This document shows positions 1 to 10,397 of a DNA stretch of 64,000 bases, one piece after another; the first letter of the stretch is position 1; each line of letters opens with the position of its first letter. The notes beneath the pieces were generated by a model. The model saw nothing but the letters and a program-made list of their open reading frames with translations. It was not told the origin of the DNA and made no database searches. Source of the DNA: Oryzias latipes (lineage: Eukaryota; Chordata; Actinopteri; Beloniformes; Adrianichthyidae); NCBI RefSeq assembly GCF_002234675.1, contig NC_019863.2:3958609-4022608 (forward strand), read 5' to 3'. The position numbers were made by a program, and so were the translations under genes.

Positions 1-545
1 CTTATTTAGATCTGTGATACACATTCTTGTAAAATAAGAATAAATAGTCTTTCAGAAACACAGTAGACTTGTGTTTTCCAGACCGATGATTAAAAAAAAC
101 TCTGGGGCATCTACAAAATCAGAACCTTTTAACACAGAAAAAGTGCTGTTTTTAAAAAAAATAATGACATTATAATTTCATTTTGTGCCATAGGTTTTGC
201 ACAAACAGAAAACAAGGAGATAAAACATCCTTTTCCCCCCAGCAGTGTGTTTAGAGTGAAGGGCAAGCATTGATTCCGGTATATGACTCTGTCTGGCAGA
301 AAGGCTTGGCTCTGTCGCAAAACCTTGAAACAATTGAGGCAAACATGATAAAGGCCACAGAGTCGTGGGAGAGGTGCAGGTGAGTCACGGCAAACAAGTT
401 CTGCGTGTGCGGAACAGGTTTTGGTCTCTGAGGACAGGTGTTCCTCTGACTGCTGCTCACAGGGGCTTGTCTTTAGTACTACAACGCAAACATGACCGCT
501 TCACCTATGTGTGTGTGTGTGTGTGTTTGCGCGCGTGAGAACACT
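1..545. other. No gene seen; AT-rich flank with short GT run
   Basis: No reading frame here resembles a protein family. A (GT)n run of about 18 bases lies near 511-527. If the promoter patch to the right fires leftwards, this stretch would be the first intron of a gene whose coding exons are outside the window, but nothing inside it confirms that. Confidence 0.4.
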
Positions 546-549
546 TACT

Positions 550-970
550 TTTGGGCATCTGAGCCCCGCAGAGCTGGAGAGCGCACACCAGGGCGCAGAT
601 CACCTGTGTCCCCCTCCCCCGTAAACGGCTCATCCTCACTTTCACCAGCAGAACTTCAGCCTTCAATCATTCCAGAAGCTGCGGTTTAAATCCGTCCTGT
701 GTCATTTCAGTCCGCGACGGTGCATTTCAGCCAACAGATCGGTCCCTGCCTGACTTCCCTTTATCCTCTCAAATGTAATAATAAATCCACCAGAACAGAA
801 GAGCGGGTTTGGTTTTCCTCCTCTCCACACTGAGCGGGGAGCTCGGTGAACCTGCGCTCTCCCGGGCCGGAGTGGCAGCAATCCGCGCAGCTCAGTGATT
901 GCGGCGCAGCGCGCAGCCAATCAGCGGCGGGAGCGCTTCTTTCTGCCGCACTGATTTATGTGGGCGGGAT
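550..970 (-). promoter_or_regulatory. Candidate GC-rich promoter and noncoding first exon, firing leftwards
   Basis: The stretch is GC- and CpG-rich amid AT-rich flanks. It carries a CCAAT box at 917-921 (AGCCAATCAG), a GC-box-like GGGCGGG near 961-968 and several GCGC runs. On the minus strand there are splice-donor-like sites, the best being AAAA|GTAAGTG near 551, so a noncoding exon of roughly 700-900 down to 550 is plausible. No ATG-led exon of a known family follows within the window. In human the gene beside ARF3 is WNT10B, but no WNT coding sequence is visible, so the owner stays unnamed. It could also be a CpG-rich repeat. Confidence 0.3.
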
Positions 971-2535
971 CTTCATGACCAACGGATCAGACTAAAAAAA
1001 AACAAACAACTTTTGCAAACACCCCTCATGCGTAAAATGCTATAAATGTTTGCAGCCTTTGCAGAAAAGCGACTCCAGAAGTTCGCCCAAACAAAAAAAG
1101 AATCAAAACCCAAAACAATTTTAACGTCATAAAGGACACTGATTGCAACAAAATAGCCGAATAAAACGTTTGTGTAATGTTTGTGCATTAATTGTGTGTG
1201 TGTATATATTTAGATGTGTGTGCTTTTCCCAGTTTGTTGTATTTTTGAGCCTCAGATCAATGCAAAGGAAATTATTTCCCCTCCTATTATGACATGGTGT
1301 CGTCACTTTGAAGCTGCTCAAAAACATGTATTTTTGTTCGAATTGACTAAAACAGACTAGCTACAATGTATAAAGTTGATAAAACTTCAATAAAAACGGA
1401 GACAAAGTGCAGAAGCTGCAACAATGTGTTTGCTTTATGTGTCTGCAGAAATTTCCTTAAGGAAAAAAAACACCTTATCCAACTCCATGACAAGGACATT
1501 TTTGAGTGCACAGATTTCAGATTGACTTGTTTTGTTTGTGCCGGGTTAAAAAGAGAACTACTGAACTGGTTTGGCTCGTTAAGGCAATAAGAAAACAGCA
1601 GCTCAACTGACTACCAGAGCAAACTGCAGGATTTCTGACATTTTTCCCATAAAAACATCCAAACTGTGGCCTTCATGAGATTTGTTGACCCAAAACTACT
1701 TGATCCTTAAAAGGATTAAAAACTTTGTTTTTAGACATTCAACAATATTGCACCGGCTTTTAAGCAGCTCCACCTTTACGAGCTTTTCTCAAAATCAGCA
1801 CAGGGGAGAATTTTTTGTCTCAATAGGATCTAGAAATAAGGAGATTCCTATTAAAATGAGTCAAAATCCTTTTGCTTCGTAATATTGACAGCAGAAAAAC
1901 TTGATTTAGGACACACAAAAAACTAAAATTGTTGGATTTAAGAAAAACTACACGTCATTTTATGTACATTTTCAAGTGCTTACATTTTATTTCATTTCTG
2001 AAGGTGATAAGAAACACTAATCTTTGGTTCAATTTTTTAAGTTCAATAATTGTTGAAAAGTTAGTCAGTGTCCTTGTTTTAAAAACAAAATTAAGATTCA
2101 TGTTTTTATTTTTTATGGTCGTCCTTTTCACTTTTATTTTATTAATTATTTTGTCACTCTAATCAACATAAGCTACATTTAGGTCTGTGAAAACTCAAAA
2201 AGTTTAATAAAAGATGTTTCTGTAAAACATTCAATTTGAAATAATTCTGTCTAACAGTGTTTGTTTTTGCTCTTTTTCCTATTTTTGAATGCTTGTGTGC
2301 AACTCCTCAACTCTGGATTTTGATATCTTTTTGAAAAAATGACAGAACATTTGATCCTTTCAACAGTTTTTATTTTTAAGAGTGTTCTTTTATTAATATA
2401 AGGCTTCTACTACTTGCAGTATAAATTCAGTGTGTTACTTTCAAAAGACAAACTCATCAAATCTGCTTAAAAAGCCTTTTAGTTTTACGTTAAACATACA
2501 TTTTTTCAACCTAGTTTTGCTTGTTTTCAGAAATT
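971..2535. other. AT-rich intergenic DNA, nothing recognised
   Basis: Open frames are short and composition-driven (Phe-, Lys- and Ile-rich). No repeat termini, RNA gene or splice-bounded exon was recognised. Confidence 0.5.
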
Positions 2536-2539
2536 TAGT

Positions 2540-3345
2540 GAATGGGGGGTGGTTACCTGGAACATAGGGCGGGTCTGCCTTGGGGGGCCCTGGGTCGTGC
2601 CAGGGGCTGTGGCTGGAGGGGGGGGGGCTCTCCAGGGGTGGGCTCCTGTGCTGGGCTCCTTGGGGTGGCGGAGGACTATTCTCCTGGATGGGCAGTGGCC
2701 TGCACTCTCCGTGCTCCTATGCCTCCTTGCTCTTTGGCGTTGGGGACCCCTGTGGCGGTCCCGCCAGCCGTGGTCTGGATGTCTGGCTGGACTGTCAGGC
2801 GGGCGGATCCCCTCCATCTGCCATACCGTGCTGGTGTCGGGGGGTCCTGGCTACCACTGCTGCTTCAACAGGGGTTTTGGTGTGGGGATGACTGGGCACT
2901 CTTCTTTTTACCTCCCATCATCCACCTCAGCAGAGCATGAACACCCACCTGAGCACAGGTGTCAGCTGACAGAATGAAATACTTTACATGTGTTGGTTTT
3001 TGTGCTCATGTGTGTGAACTGTAGTTGTGTTGAGTACCTGATGACATGGTTGTTTGTGAACATTTTGGAGCCAACAGAATTGTTTGTAACACCTGAGTAT
3101 GTGTGTGGACAGGCCCCGCCCCTTTTGGCTGCCATTTACAACAGACAGTAATGATGATAAGCCTCCAGCATCTTGTTGTTTAATGACCAAACCCCCCCCC
3201 CCCCCCCAACCCTTCTGTAATCACCATCCAGATTTCCGTAACTCCCCTTTACCCCTTTCTTCTGTGCCTCTACCCCGTCTCTAACATCCTTCCCTTCTTT
3301 CCTCTTCTTTTTTCCTACCAGTCCAACAAATAAATAAAGAAAGGA
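2540..3345. repeat. GC-rich interspersed-repeat-like block ending in a C-rich tract
   Basis: A sharp switch to GC-rich sequence (2545-2900) is open in several overlapping frames at once, which is typical of base composition rather than a gene. It is followed by T/G-rich sequence, a poly-C run at about 3191-3207 and a pyrimidine-rich tail to 3310. The layout resembles the untranslated tail of an old retroelement, but I cannot name the family. Confidence 0.3.
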
Positions 3346-3399
3346 TACAAATTTAATCAACATAAATAAAGTTTATCCTAATTTTACAAATATACACTC

Positions 3400-3925
3400 T
3401 GTGTGTCAGAAGATTCCTAACCCCTTGTTGTAACAGTGGCTCGTCTCTGCTCTGTACCTGACCGAGTACCTCATCTCTGCTCCTGCTCCTACACCTGGCT
3501 GTGGTTCCTGTCTCCGGCTCGACTCGCTCCTTTGACTGTCCCCACAACCACGGCTGGATGAAGCTCGTCTGCTGGACTTTTATATATGTAGTTGTAGATT
3601 TAGATAAGTTAATTCTTCTCTAAGAGTTCTGGTAAATCGCCTGTCCGTCCTGGGGGAGGATCCCTCCTTCATGTGGGCACCCCTGAGGTTTCTTCGTTTT
3701 TTCCGGAATCCGTTTTTTTTGGGAGTTTTTCCTTACCGCGAAGGGGGGTCTAAGGGCAGGGATGCCAGTATAGCTTAGTCAGTTTGTTAGTTCATTTTAG
3801 TATTTTTCTATTGAACTCTTTGTATTCGTGATCCTTTTGATTTCATGTTTTACTTCGAAGCCCATCGAGACGACTGTTGCTGTGATTTTGGGCTATACAA
3901 ATAAAATTGAATTGAAATTGAAACA
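3400..3925 (+). repeat. Fish retroelement 3' tail ending in TTGAAT repeats
   Basis: It contains GCCTGTCCGTCC, then TCCCTCCTTCATGTGG, ACCCCTGAGGT and TCTAAGGGCAGGGAT, and ends GGGCTATACAAATAAAATTG followed by short GAATTGAAA tail repeats. The same order of blocks recurs at 9,290-9,850 directly after a LINE-encoded protein end, so this copy is probably the 3' untranslated end of that LINE family. Confidence 0.6.
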
Positions 3926-4980
3926 GTGAAATCTGTCCAACACAAGAGTCCTTCAGCTCTTATCTGTCTGCTCTGCTGTTGGACAGGAAATTAGAAAAAC
4001 ATATTTAGTATATCCTTACATTTCTCCTTTTATAAACATAAAGTTTGAACAAACATGACTTTTCTTTCTGCTGCAGCTAGAACAACCTCAAAGTCTGTCC
4101 TCTTTACTTTCTTGTTTGTGTCACTCTTGGTATGCTGGCACATTTCCTGAGTCTTATCAAAGAGACTTTGCCCTCCACTCCTCTGAGCCGATGGGGTTCT
4201 TGACAAGTAAGAACATTTTATTGCTCCATCGTGGCATTTCTGTCAGTTTACTGCTGGACTTGAGACTAACTCGTGTCCTGCACTTTTTGTGTTAGTGAAT
4301 CCCTTTACATGTGGACAACAGTCACTTGGAAACTTGGTTTACTTTTTCTTCTAAGGACAAAAACAATTCGTCTTTAAGAAACAAACCAGTCAGCTCAACA
4401 GCTCCAGAACTGGTTCTCCCTGCATCCCCAGTTTGTCTTGTTCACACAGAGACAAAAACAAAAAAGACAAAAACATTTTCTGCACCTCTGACCCATTGCA
4501 TACAGACTGACAAAATAACACACCAGATCAGGAAATGTCTGCGAACTTTTTATGGTCTGAAATGTCTGAGGTCTGTTCATAGCAAAAGGTTAATATTTGA
4601 CTTCTTAAAGGAAGCCATTGTCAGAGAATTTCTTTCTCTGCAGAAACAACTTACACAGAACCAGATGATATGTAAGATTATTTTCAAGTGATGATAGAGT
4701 TCCTGTAAACATTCCCTTAACATCATTAATAGGGGATTTCCAAATGCAAAAAAACTCTACACCATATTTCTGCTCATTTAATAAAAAACAAGTAAAAATA
4801 AATACAGTAGGCAAATGTTCGAGTCTGAAAAAAGACTGGAAACCTTGATCAGCACTAAAAGACAATAAAACTATTGGAAGAAACGTCAAGTGTAAGTAGA
4901 TGTGTGAATGTTTCAAGAGTTTTGATCGTTTCTCTGGGACTGACTTTAAAATGGTTTAATGAAGAATGATCCTTTCTGTG
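3926..4980. other. Intergenic, nothing recognised
   Basis: An open frame of 126 codons on the plus strand (4311-4691) shows no recognisable domain, and its composition matches the surrounding DNA. No repeat termini or RNA gene were seen. Confidence 0.4.
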
Positions 4981-4982
4981 AA

Positions 4983-5455
4983 TTTATCTTTCAAACTACA
5001 TTCACACCCTCCTCCATATTAGCCGCCTCTTCTAATGAAAAGTCCATGTAAATGCGTGTGGATTGCATTTGGGGCTTCCACGTTCAAAACTCTCATGCTA
5101 TGTTCACACCGGCTGCAATGATTCGCATTTAAGCGGCCATTTTCAATAAAAAGTCTATGTAAACGCGCATCAATCCATATTTCAGGCTTCCGCGTCCAGA
5201 ACGCTCGTGTCACCACGCAAGTCTTTAAACCTGGTGGCTGGCTCTTCATACTGAACGTGCGATCATTGATCGCATGCTGGAAGTTCAACCGGTTGAACAC
5301 ATTGGCTGCTAAAACGCTGAACTTTGACCAGTCAGGGACTCGGATTTGGTCGTGACGTAAAGGTTGCATCCTTTTTACAACATGGAAGTTCCTCGAGTAA
5401 ACAATACAAAAAGAAGGAGAAGCCCCATACCTGCTTTTTCAGTGTGAACACCATT
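4983..5455. repeat. MITE-like element with GTTCACAC inner ends
   Basis: The block carries GTTCACACC near 5103 and the inverse GTGTGAAC near 5442, with CpG-containing interior sequence and duplicated inner segments (TCTATGTAAACGCG-type and TCCATGTAAATGCG-type). Such ends are common in PIF/Harbinger-related nonautonomous fish elements. The assignment is by analogy, and the outer limits are approximate. Confidence 0.35.
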
Positions 5456-5817
5456 GGCTAAATGTGCCTTCAACAATGCAAGTTTACCACAGACTTGAAT
5501 GTCCGATGTGTCTGTAACGTTTTATCATGACAGCTCAATTTAATGGTCGTCTTTTTTTCAAAGTGCCTGTTTTCCACCACCCTGAAAAACCCATTTGTCT
5601 TACTGATAGATTTGACCTGCCTAGCACAGCAAAAATATCTCAGGATCTTTACAAGTATTTGACAGGAATACAGTCAGGTAAAGTTTTTACATTGACTGTT
5701 GTAAATAAAAATGTTTATTTTTTCTTGTTATAAATATAAGTTCTCTTCCTTTTGCTATGTGTTTTCTGACTATGAGTGATTCTATCTCAGTAAAATGACA
5801 TCTTTCATTGTGCTTTA

Positions 5818-6043
5818 CATCCATCCATCTATTTTCGAAACACGCCTTTATCCCACTCAGGGTGACAAAGGTGCTGGAGCCTATCCAGCGACTGTCAGGT
5901 GAAGGCAGGGTTCACCCTGGAGAGCTCTTCAGTCCATCAGAGACACACAAAGACAATCACACAAACTCACATTCACATCTAAAGGACTATTTAGAGTTAC
6001 TAATGAAGCAATGAAGCCGTTTTTTGGACTGTAGGAGGAATCA
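5818..6043 (-). repeat. tRNA-derived SINE, minus orientation, truncated
   Basis: Read on the minus strand it contains TCCTCCTACAGTCCAAAAA, a region matching AATTGCCCT-type SINE body (degraded), CAGGGTGAACCCTGCCTTC and GGATAGGCTCCAGC-like sequence, then a (GGAT)n tail at 5818. The neighbouring SINE at 6,196-6,530 has the same body in the opposite direction, so the two lie head to head. Confidence 0.6.
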
Positions 6044-6195
6044 CTGGGATGTCTCAGGGGTAAGAAAATATTCTGACCAGAATCAGACACGAGTACTCAT
6101 TAAGAATTTGAATTTTTGCCTTTTACTGATCGTCTGTTAACAACCACGTTTTACTGCTGAAAAAAAGACCTTACTGGTATCTATCTTTTCTAACT

Positions 6196-6530
6196 GCACG
6201 GTGGTGTAGTGATTAGCACTCTTGACTCACTGCAGGAAGGCTCAGGTTTGAATCTCTGACGAGTTCCTTCCTTTCTGATTAGAGCTTGCATGTTCGCCTC
6301 ATGCATGGTTTTCTACGGGTTCTCCGGGTTCTCCGGTTTCCTCTCACAGTCCAAAAGCATGCTTCACAGGTTAATTGGTATATCTCCAAAATTGCCCTTA
6401 GATTTGTGTGTGTGTATGACCCTGCAGCAGACTGATGACCTGTTCAGGGTCAACCCCGCTTTCACCCATCTGTAGCTGGGTTAGCTCCAGCAGCCCCCGA
6501 CCCCTAAAGAGATTCAGCAAGAACTTAGTT
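6196..6530 (+). repeat. tRNA-derived SINE, near full length
   Basis: It starts with a tRNA-like head GCACGGTGGTGTAGTG (A-box region), TTAGCACTC and a B-box-like GGTTTGAATC. The body follows: TTGCATGTTC, TTTTCTACGGGTTCTCCGG, CACAGTCCAAAAGCATG, GGTTAATTGG. The 3' end reads CAGACTGATGACCTGTTCAG, CTCCAGCAGCCCCCGACCCC. The same family recurs at 10,207/13,275 (split), 38,350-38,745, 48,225-48,330 and as a 5'-truncated copy at 9,065. Confidence 0.75.
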
Positions 6531-6550
6531 GCATAGAATATTAAGTACAG

Positions 6551-6834
<284 letters not shown>

Positions 6835-6905
6835 ATATGTTTTATTTATAAAGTTAACTTTCTCATCAAACCTCATTCACAGCTATTTGGAATAAGACAA
6901 AATAA

Positions 6906-7250
6906 CTTAATTTGAGACCCACTCCGATCATCTTTTGATCTATTTTCAAAGTGTTCCCAGTGGTCTTTTAATTAAGATTATGATGTTTATAGACCAATTA
7001 TAAAAACTTGTGTTGTTTTTCTTTAACATAGTTTCTGCAGAGCAACAGGAGTTCAGTATAAAATTTGCCCATGAGTTGTTGGCGGGATCGTTGGCCCAGA
7101 GTACGCCCACCCCTGCTTCCCATCAGTCTGTTGACTCTCCTCCCCTCGGGACAGAGGTACTGGAGTGTGAAGTGCAGGACTATCTGACTCAGGAACTCTT
7201 TCTTTCCCTCTGCCATCAGCCTCCTTAGCAGCTGTCAGGAGTCCATAACA
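6906..7250 (+). repeat. Copy of the GACCCACTCC-ended interspersed repeat
   Basis: It begins GACCCACTCCGATCATCTTT, followed by AAAGTGTTCCCAGTGGTC, a T/A stretch and GCAGAGCAACAGGAG. The same ordered blocks occur at 30,360-30,870 and, reversed, at 55,900-56,535. The right end is unclear here because a different element starts at 7,317. Family identity is unknown to me. Confidence 0.55.
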
Positions 7251-7316
7251 ACAAACATCACAATTGTACAACTTTGCACATATTCATTTTTTTATTATTA
7301 CTGTTCTTACACCTTA

Positions 7317-8280
7317 CAGTTTTTCTAAGACGCTTTAGTACAATTCTCAGATCAGAATTGAAGTTTGCAAATACGTGTGTGCATTTCTCAAAACAATTTG
7401 TTCAAACAGCAAAACACTATGGATTTCTTGCAAAAGCCTGTAACTTGCTCAAAATCTTTAGTTTATCTCTAAAAACTAAGTCTTTATGTCATTGAACATG
7501 TCAGGGCCATCAGAATGTCAAGTCCTTGTGGCATTGTCTACAAACAAGACAGTCAAATGACTTAGTCATGTTGTCAATATACGTGTGTACTTTAGAGGGA
7601 GGTTCTGATGTAAACTATGGCTAAAGTTTTGATGACAATTATTGTAAAATGTAAGTTACACCTTTTTTGTTTGATTGCAAGAGACTGGACAAGATTCACA
7701 TTCACACTTTTATTGTTCATATTGTAATTTGTTGACAGACCATGTCATACCAACATAGAAAAAACCCACTGCAAACAGTAACACAAAGGCAAAAAAAAGA
7801 TAGGACAATATTCTGTACAACAGTCCAGGCAGTGCAGTAGGAATTGATGTGGTCTTCCTACACCTCTTGTCGTTCCTGTATGTTAGGCCACAAATTCTCA
7901 TCCACATCACAGCGAATATCCTCTCTTGCAATGCAGTGAAATATGTTTGTCACATTGTGACAACTTGGTCAACCATTTTGCAGTTAATGACTTATACGAT
8001 GAACTAATGACTAGGAGTTTTGAGGAGTAAGACTATTGCACAGTGAACTATATAATACATTTTGATCAACATGACATTAACAATTGATAATGTAGCAAAG
8101 AGCAGAGAATTGTACATAATCATTTGCATGGATGTACCAAAGCAATTGCAATTTGTTCAAAGAAGTGAGAAACTGCTTATATGACGTGCACAAGTGACAT
8201 CATGATGTGAAGATTGAACAAATAGTTTTGGGAATTTCATTCTGATCTGAGAATTGTACTAAAGCGACTGAGAAAAACTG
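7317..8280 (-). mobile_element. Tc1/mariner-superfamily element, copy A, transposase decayed
   Basis: Terminal inverted repeats of about 42 bp start CAGTTTTTCTAAGACGC and end GCGACTGAGAAAAACTG, each flanked by TA (7315-7316 and 8281-8282), the target duplication of this superfamily. On the minus strand a short frame near 7,860-7,935 reads EDIRCDVDENLWPNIQERQ before a stop, which resembles the C-terminus of a mariner-type transposase. The 964-bp length is too short for a full transposase, so the element is internally deleted. A close copy in the opposite orientation lies at 10,586-11,551. Confidence 0.8.
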
Positions 8281-8339
8281 TAATATTCAACAACATCCAT
8301 GTGTATCACTCTGTTCAGCCCAACTAAGTCTCATTTGCA

Positions 8340-8583
8340 CAATTATTCTCTGCTGCATTTGCACAACAGCTGATGTGTACATATGTTTAGTCATTTACTG
8401 ATGCACAGTTATATTTTATATTTTATGTGAATGTTTCAGATAGCACGTACCCTATCTTTTTATTTAACCTTTAATCCTATGGCATTACTAAGAGCGAACA
8501 GCAAAGTGAGCCTCTCATTGTACATGGAAACCCATTTCCTTGGTGTACATATGACAATAAATCTCTTTGAATCTTTGAATCTT
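8340..8583 (+). repeat. Retroelement 3' end with (TTTGAATC) tail
   Basis: The block ends GACAATAAATCTCTTTGAAT with CTTTGAATC repeated twice, the tail form left by LINE-type retroposition. No coding part is recognisable upstream. Confidence 0.4.
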
Positions 8584-8689
8584 GGCTTGTTTTTACACTC
8601 TGTCTCGCTGGTTTCCAGCCCGTCACAAACCCAATCTATCATTAGCCGTACAGTTTTGGTCCAGATTCCAGCTCAGAAAAGGAAAACAA

Positions 8690-9850
8690 AGACGTGCATG
8701 GATCAGGAGTTCAAAATCCTCCTGCCGACCTATAACATGGTATGACCCCATCCTGTATCAATGACCTCATAGTGCCTCACCAACCAAACAGAACACTTCA
8801 CTCACAAAATACAGGACTGCTTGTGGTTCCCAGAATCTCTAAAAGTACGGTTGGAGGTAGAGCGTTTAGCCACCAAGACCCTGTTTTATGCAATAAGCTC
8901 CCAGCTCATGTAAGAGAGGCCGACACAGTTTCTACATTCAAAGTTAGACTGAAAACATTCCTCTTTGGACAGGCTTATTGTCAGACTAGCTAGTATTCTG
9001 AGATTACTTAATTTAATGTTAATATGTTTAAATTAAACTTAATAACAATAACAATTAGTTGTTACCTGCGACAGACTGGCGAACTGTCCAGGGTGTCCCC
9101 TGCCTTCGCCCACAAGTGGCCGGGATAGGCTCCGGCAGCCCCGTGACCCCGAAAAGGAAAAACGGAATAGAAAATGAATGAATGAATGAATGAATGAATG
9201 AATGAATGAATGAATGAATGAATGAATGAATGAATTAATTAGTTGTTAGTAGGCTGCTAGAAGTTAGAAGCTGGGGAAAGTATAGTGCTCTGGGGTTCTG
9301 TCCCCTATTCTTCTCTCCTCTATTCTTGATCATTTAGTTCTCTATGTCTCTGTGTGGTGCAGTGCGATTCATGTGTTGTCCCTCTTTCACACTATGGGAG
9401 TGAATCCAGATTCCAGTTGGCTCGTCTGTGCTCCTGTATTTGGCTGTGGACCTCACCTGTGACTGGTCTCACGCCCCCAGCCGTCCCCCAACTCCATCTG
9501 GATGAAGATCATCTGCTGGACTAAACATGTAGTTGCAGAGTTAGATAAGCTAATTCTCTGTAAGAGTTCTGGAACATCGCCTGTCCGTCCAGGGGGAGAA
9601 TCCCTCCTTCATGTGGACACCCCTGAGGTGTCTTCTTTTTTTCTGGAATCCGTTTTTTCTAAGTTTTTCTAAGGGCAGGGATACCCCGTTTAGTCTAGTC
9701 TGTTTAGTTAAGTTTACCTTTTTAATTGAATGACTTCATGTTCTTTATGATTTCATGTTTATTACACAGATACCGGTATGAGGCCCATTGAGATGACTAT
9801 AGTTGTACAATTGGGCTATATAAATACATTTGAATTGAATTGAATTGAAT
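8690..9850 (+). mobile_element. LINE 3' end (end of ORF2 plus 3' tail), split by a SINE
   Basis: The frame 8,742-8,993 encodes the typical C-terminal tail of vertebrate LINE reverse transcriptases: NDLIVPHQPNRTLHS, then TGLLVVPRIS, GGRAFSHQDPVLCNKLPAHV and STFKVRLKTFLF. It stops at 8,993. After a SINE inserted at 9,065-9,236, the 3' untranslated part (9,249-9,850) matches 3,440-3,925 and ends in GAATTGAATTGAAT repeats. The copy is 5'-truncated and dead. The clade (L2- or Rex-like) is inferred from the tail only. Confidence 0.7.
9065..9236 (+). mobile_element. 5'-truncated SINE inside LINE, with perfect 12-bp target duplication
   Basis: The body GCGACAGACTGGCGAACTG, GGCTCCGGCAGCCCCGTGAC is followed by about 14 GAAT units. 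The 12-mer AATTAGTTGTTA occurs at 9,053-9,064 and again at 9,237-9,248, exactly bracketing the insert. This is the signature of target-primed retroposition and shows the SINE is younger than the LINE it interrupts. Confidence 0.85.
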
Positions 9851-9879
9851 CTGTTTGTCTGCATCAGATGCATCAGAAT

Positions 9880-10112
9880 TGGAGTGGAACAGTGAGCTTG
9901 TGGACCACTGATTGTGGTTTGTACATCGCAAAAACACTCTTTTTTAAACAGAAATGTTTTCATCTGCTTTGATTCACAACTATTTGAATAAATGAACAAT
10001 CAGGAACACAATTTTAGGCTTAATTATCTTCTTTATATATGTGTCCTCCATCATCAGAAAATACCACAAGAACATGTTATAAACACCAAAAACACTATTT
10101 TCATTTTAAGGC
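9880..10112 (-). repeat. Partial copy of the GACCCACTCC-ended repeat
   Basis: It contains TGTCCTCCATCATCAGAAAA, CCACAAGAACATGTTATAAA and AACACTATTTTCATTTTAAG, the same series seen at 30,786-30,870 and 43,087-43,160 and, inverted, at 55,905-55,980 and 59,405-59,465. Only this half is present. Confidence 0.55.
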
Positions 10113-10397
10113 TGCTTTGTGTTTTACCTGTTGCGAGGTGAGAGGAGGTCAGACGAGGTTCAAGTCTGCTTTGTGTATCTTTCACTAAACATTAATTGTT
10201 GTGGCTGAAAGATAGTGTGGAGTTCTTGCCTCACATCAAGAAGGCCCTGGTTCGAATCCTGGTTGGGACTTTTTTCTGTAGAGTTTGCGTGTTCCCACTG
10301 TAGATGTACTGGTTTTCTCCAGTCTCTCTGGTGTCCTCCCACAGCTCAAAATCATGCTTTGCAGGTTCATTGGTTCTTCTAAATAACCCTTAGGCGT

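Noticed and set aside
2542-2977. Three overlapping plus-strand frames of 103-142 codons
   Set aside because: All three frames are open at once because of GC-rich composition; no domain or splice sites.
9174-9236. Short-repeat arrays considered as CRISPR (also 29,206-29,295 and 43,260-43,370)
   Set aside because: Units are contiguous or nearly so, without unique spacers, and the genome is vertebrate.
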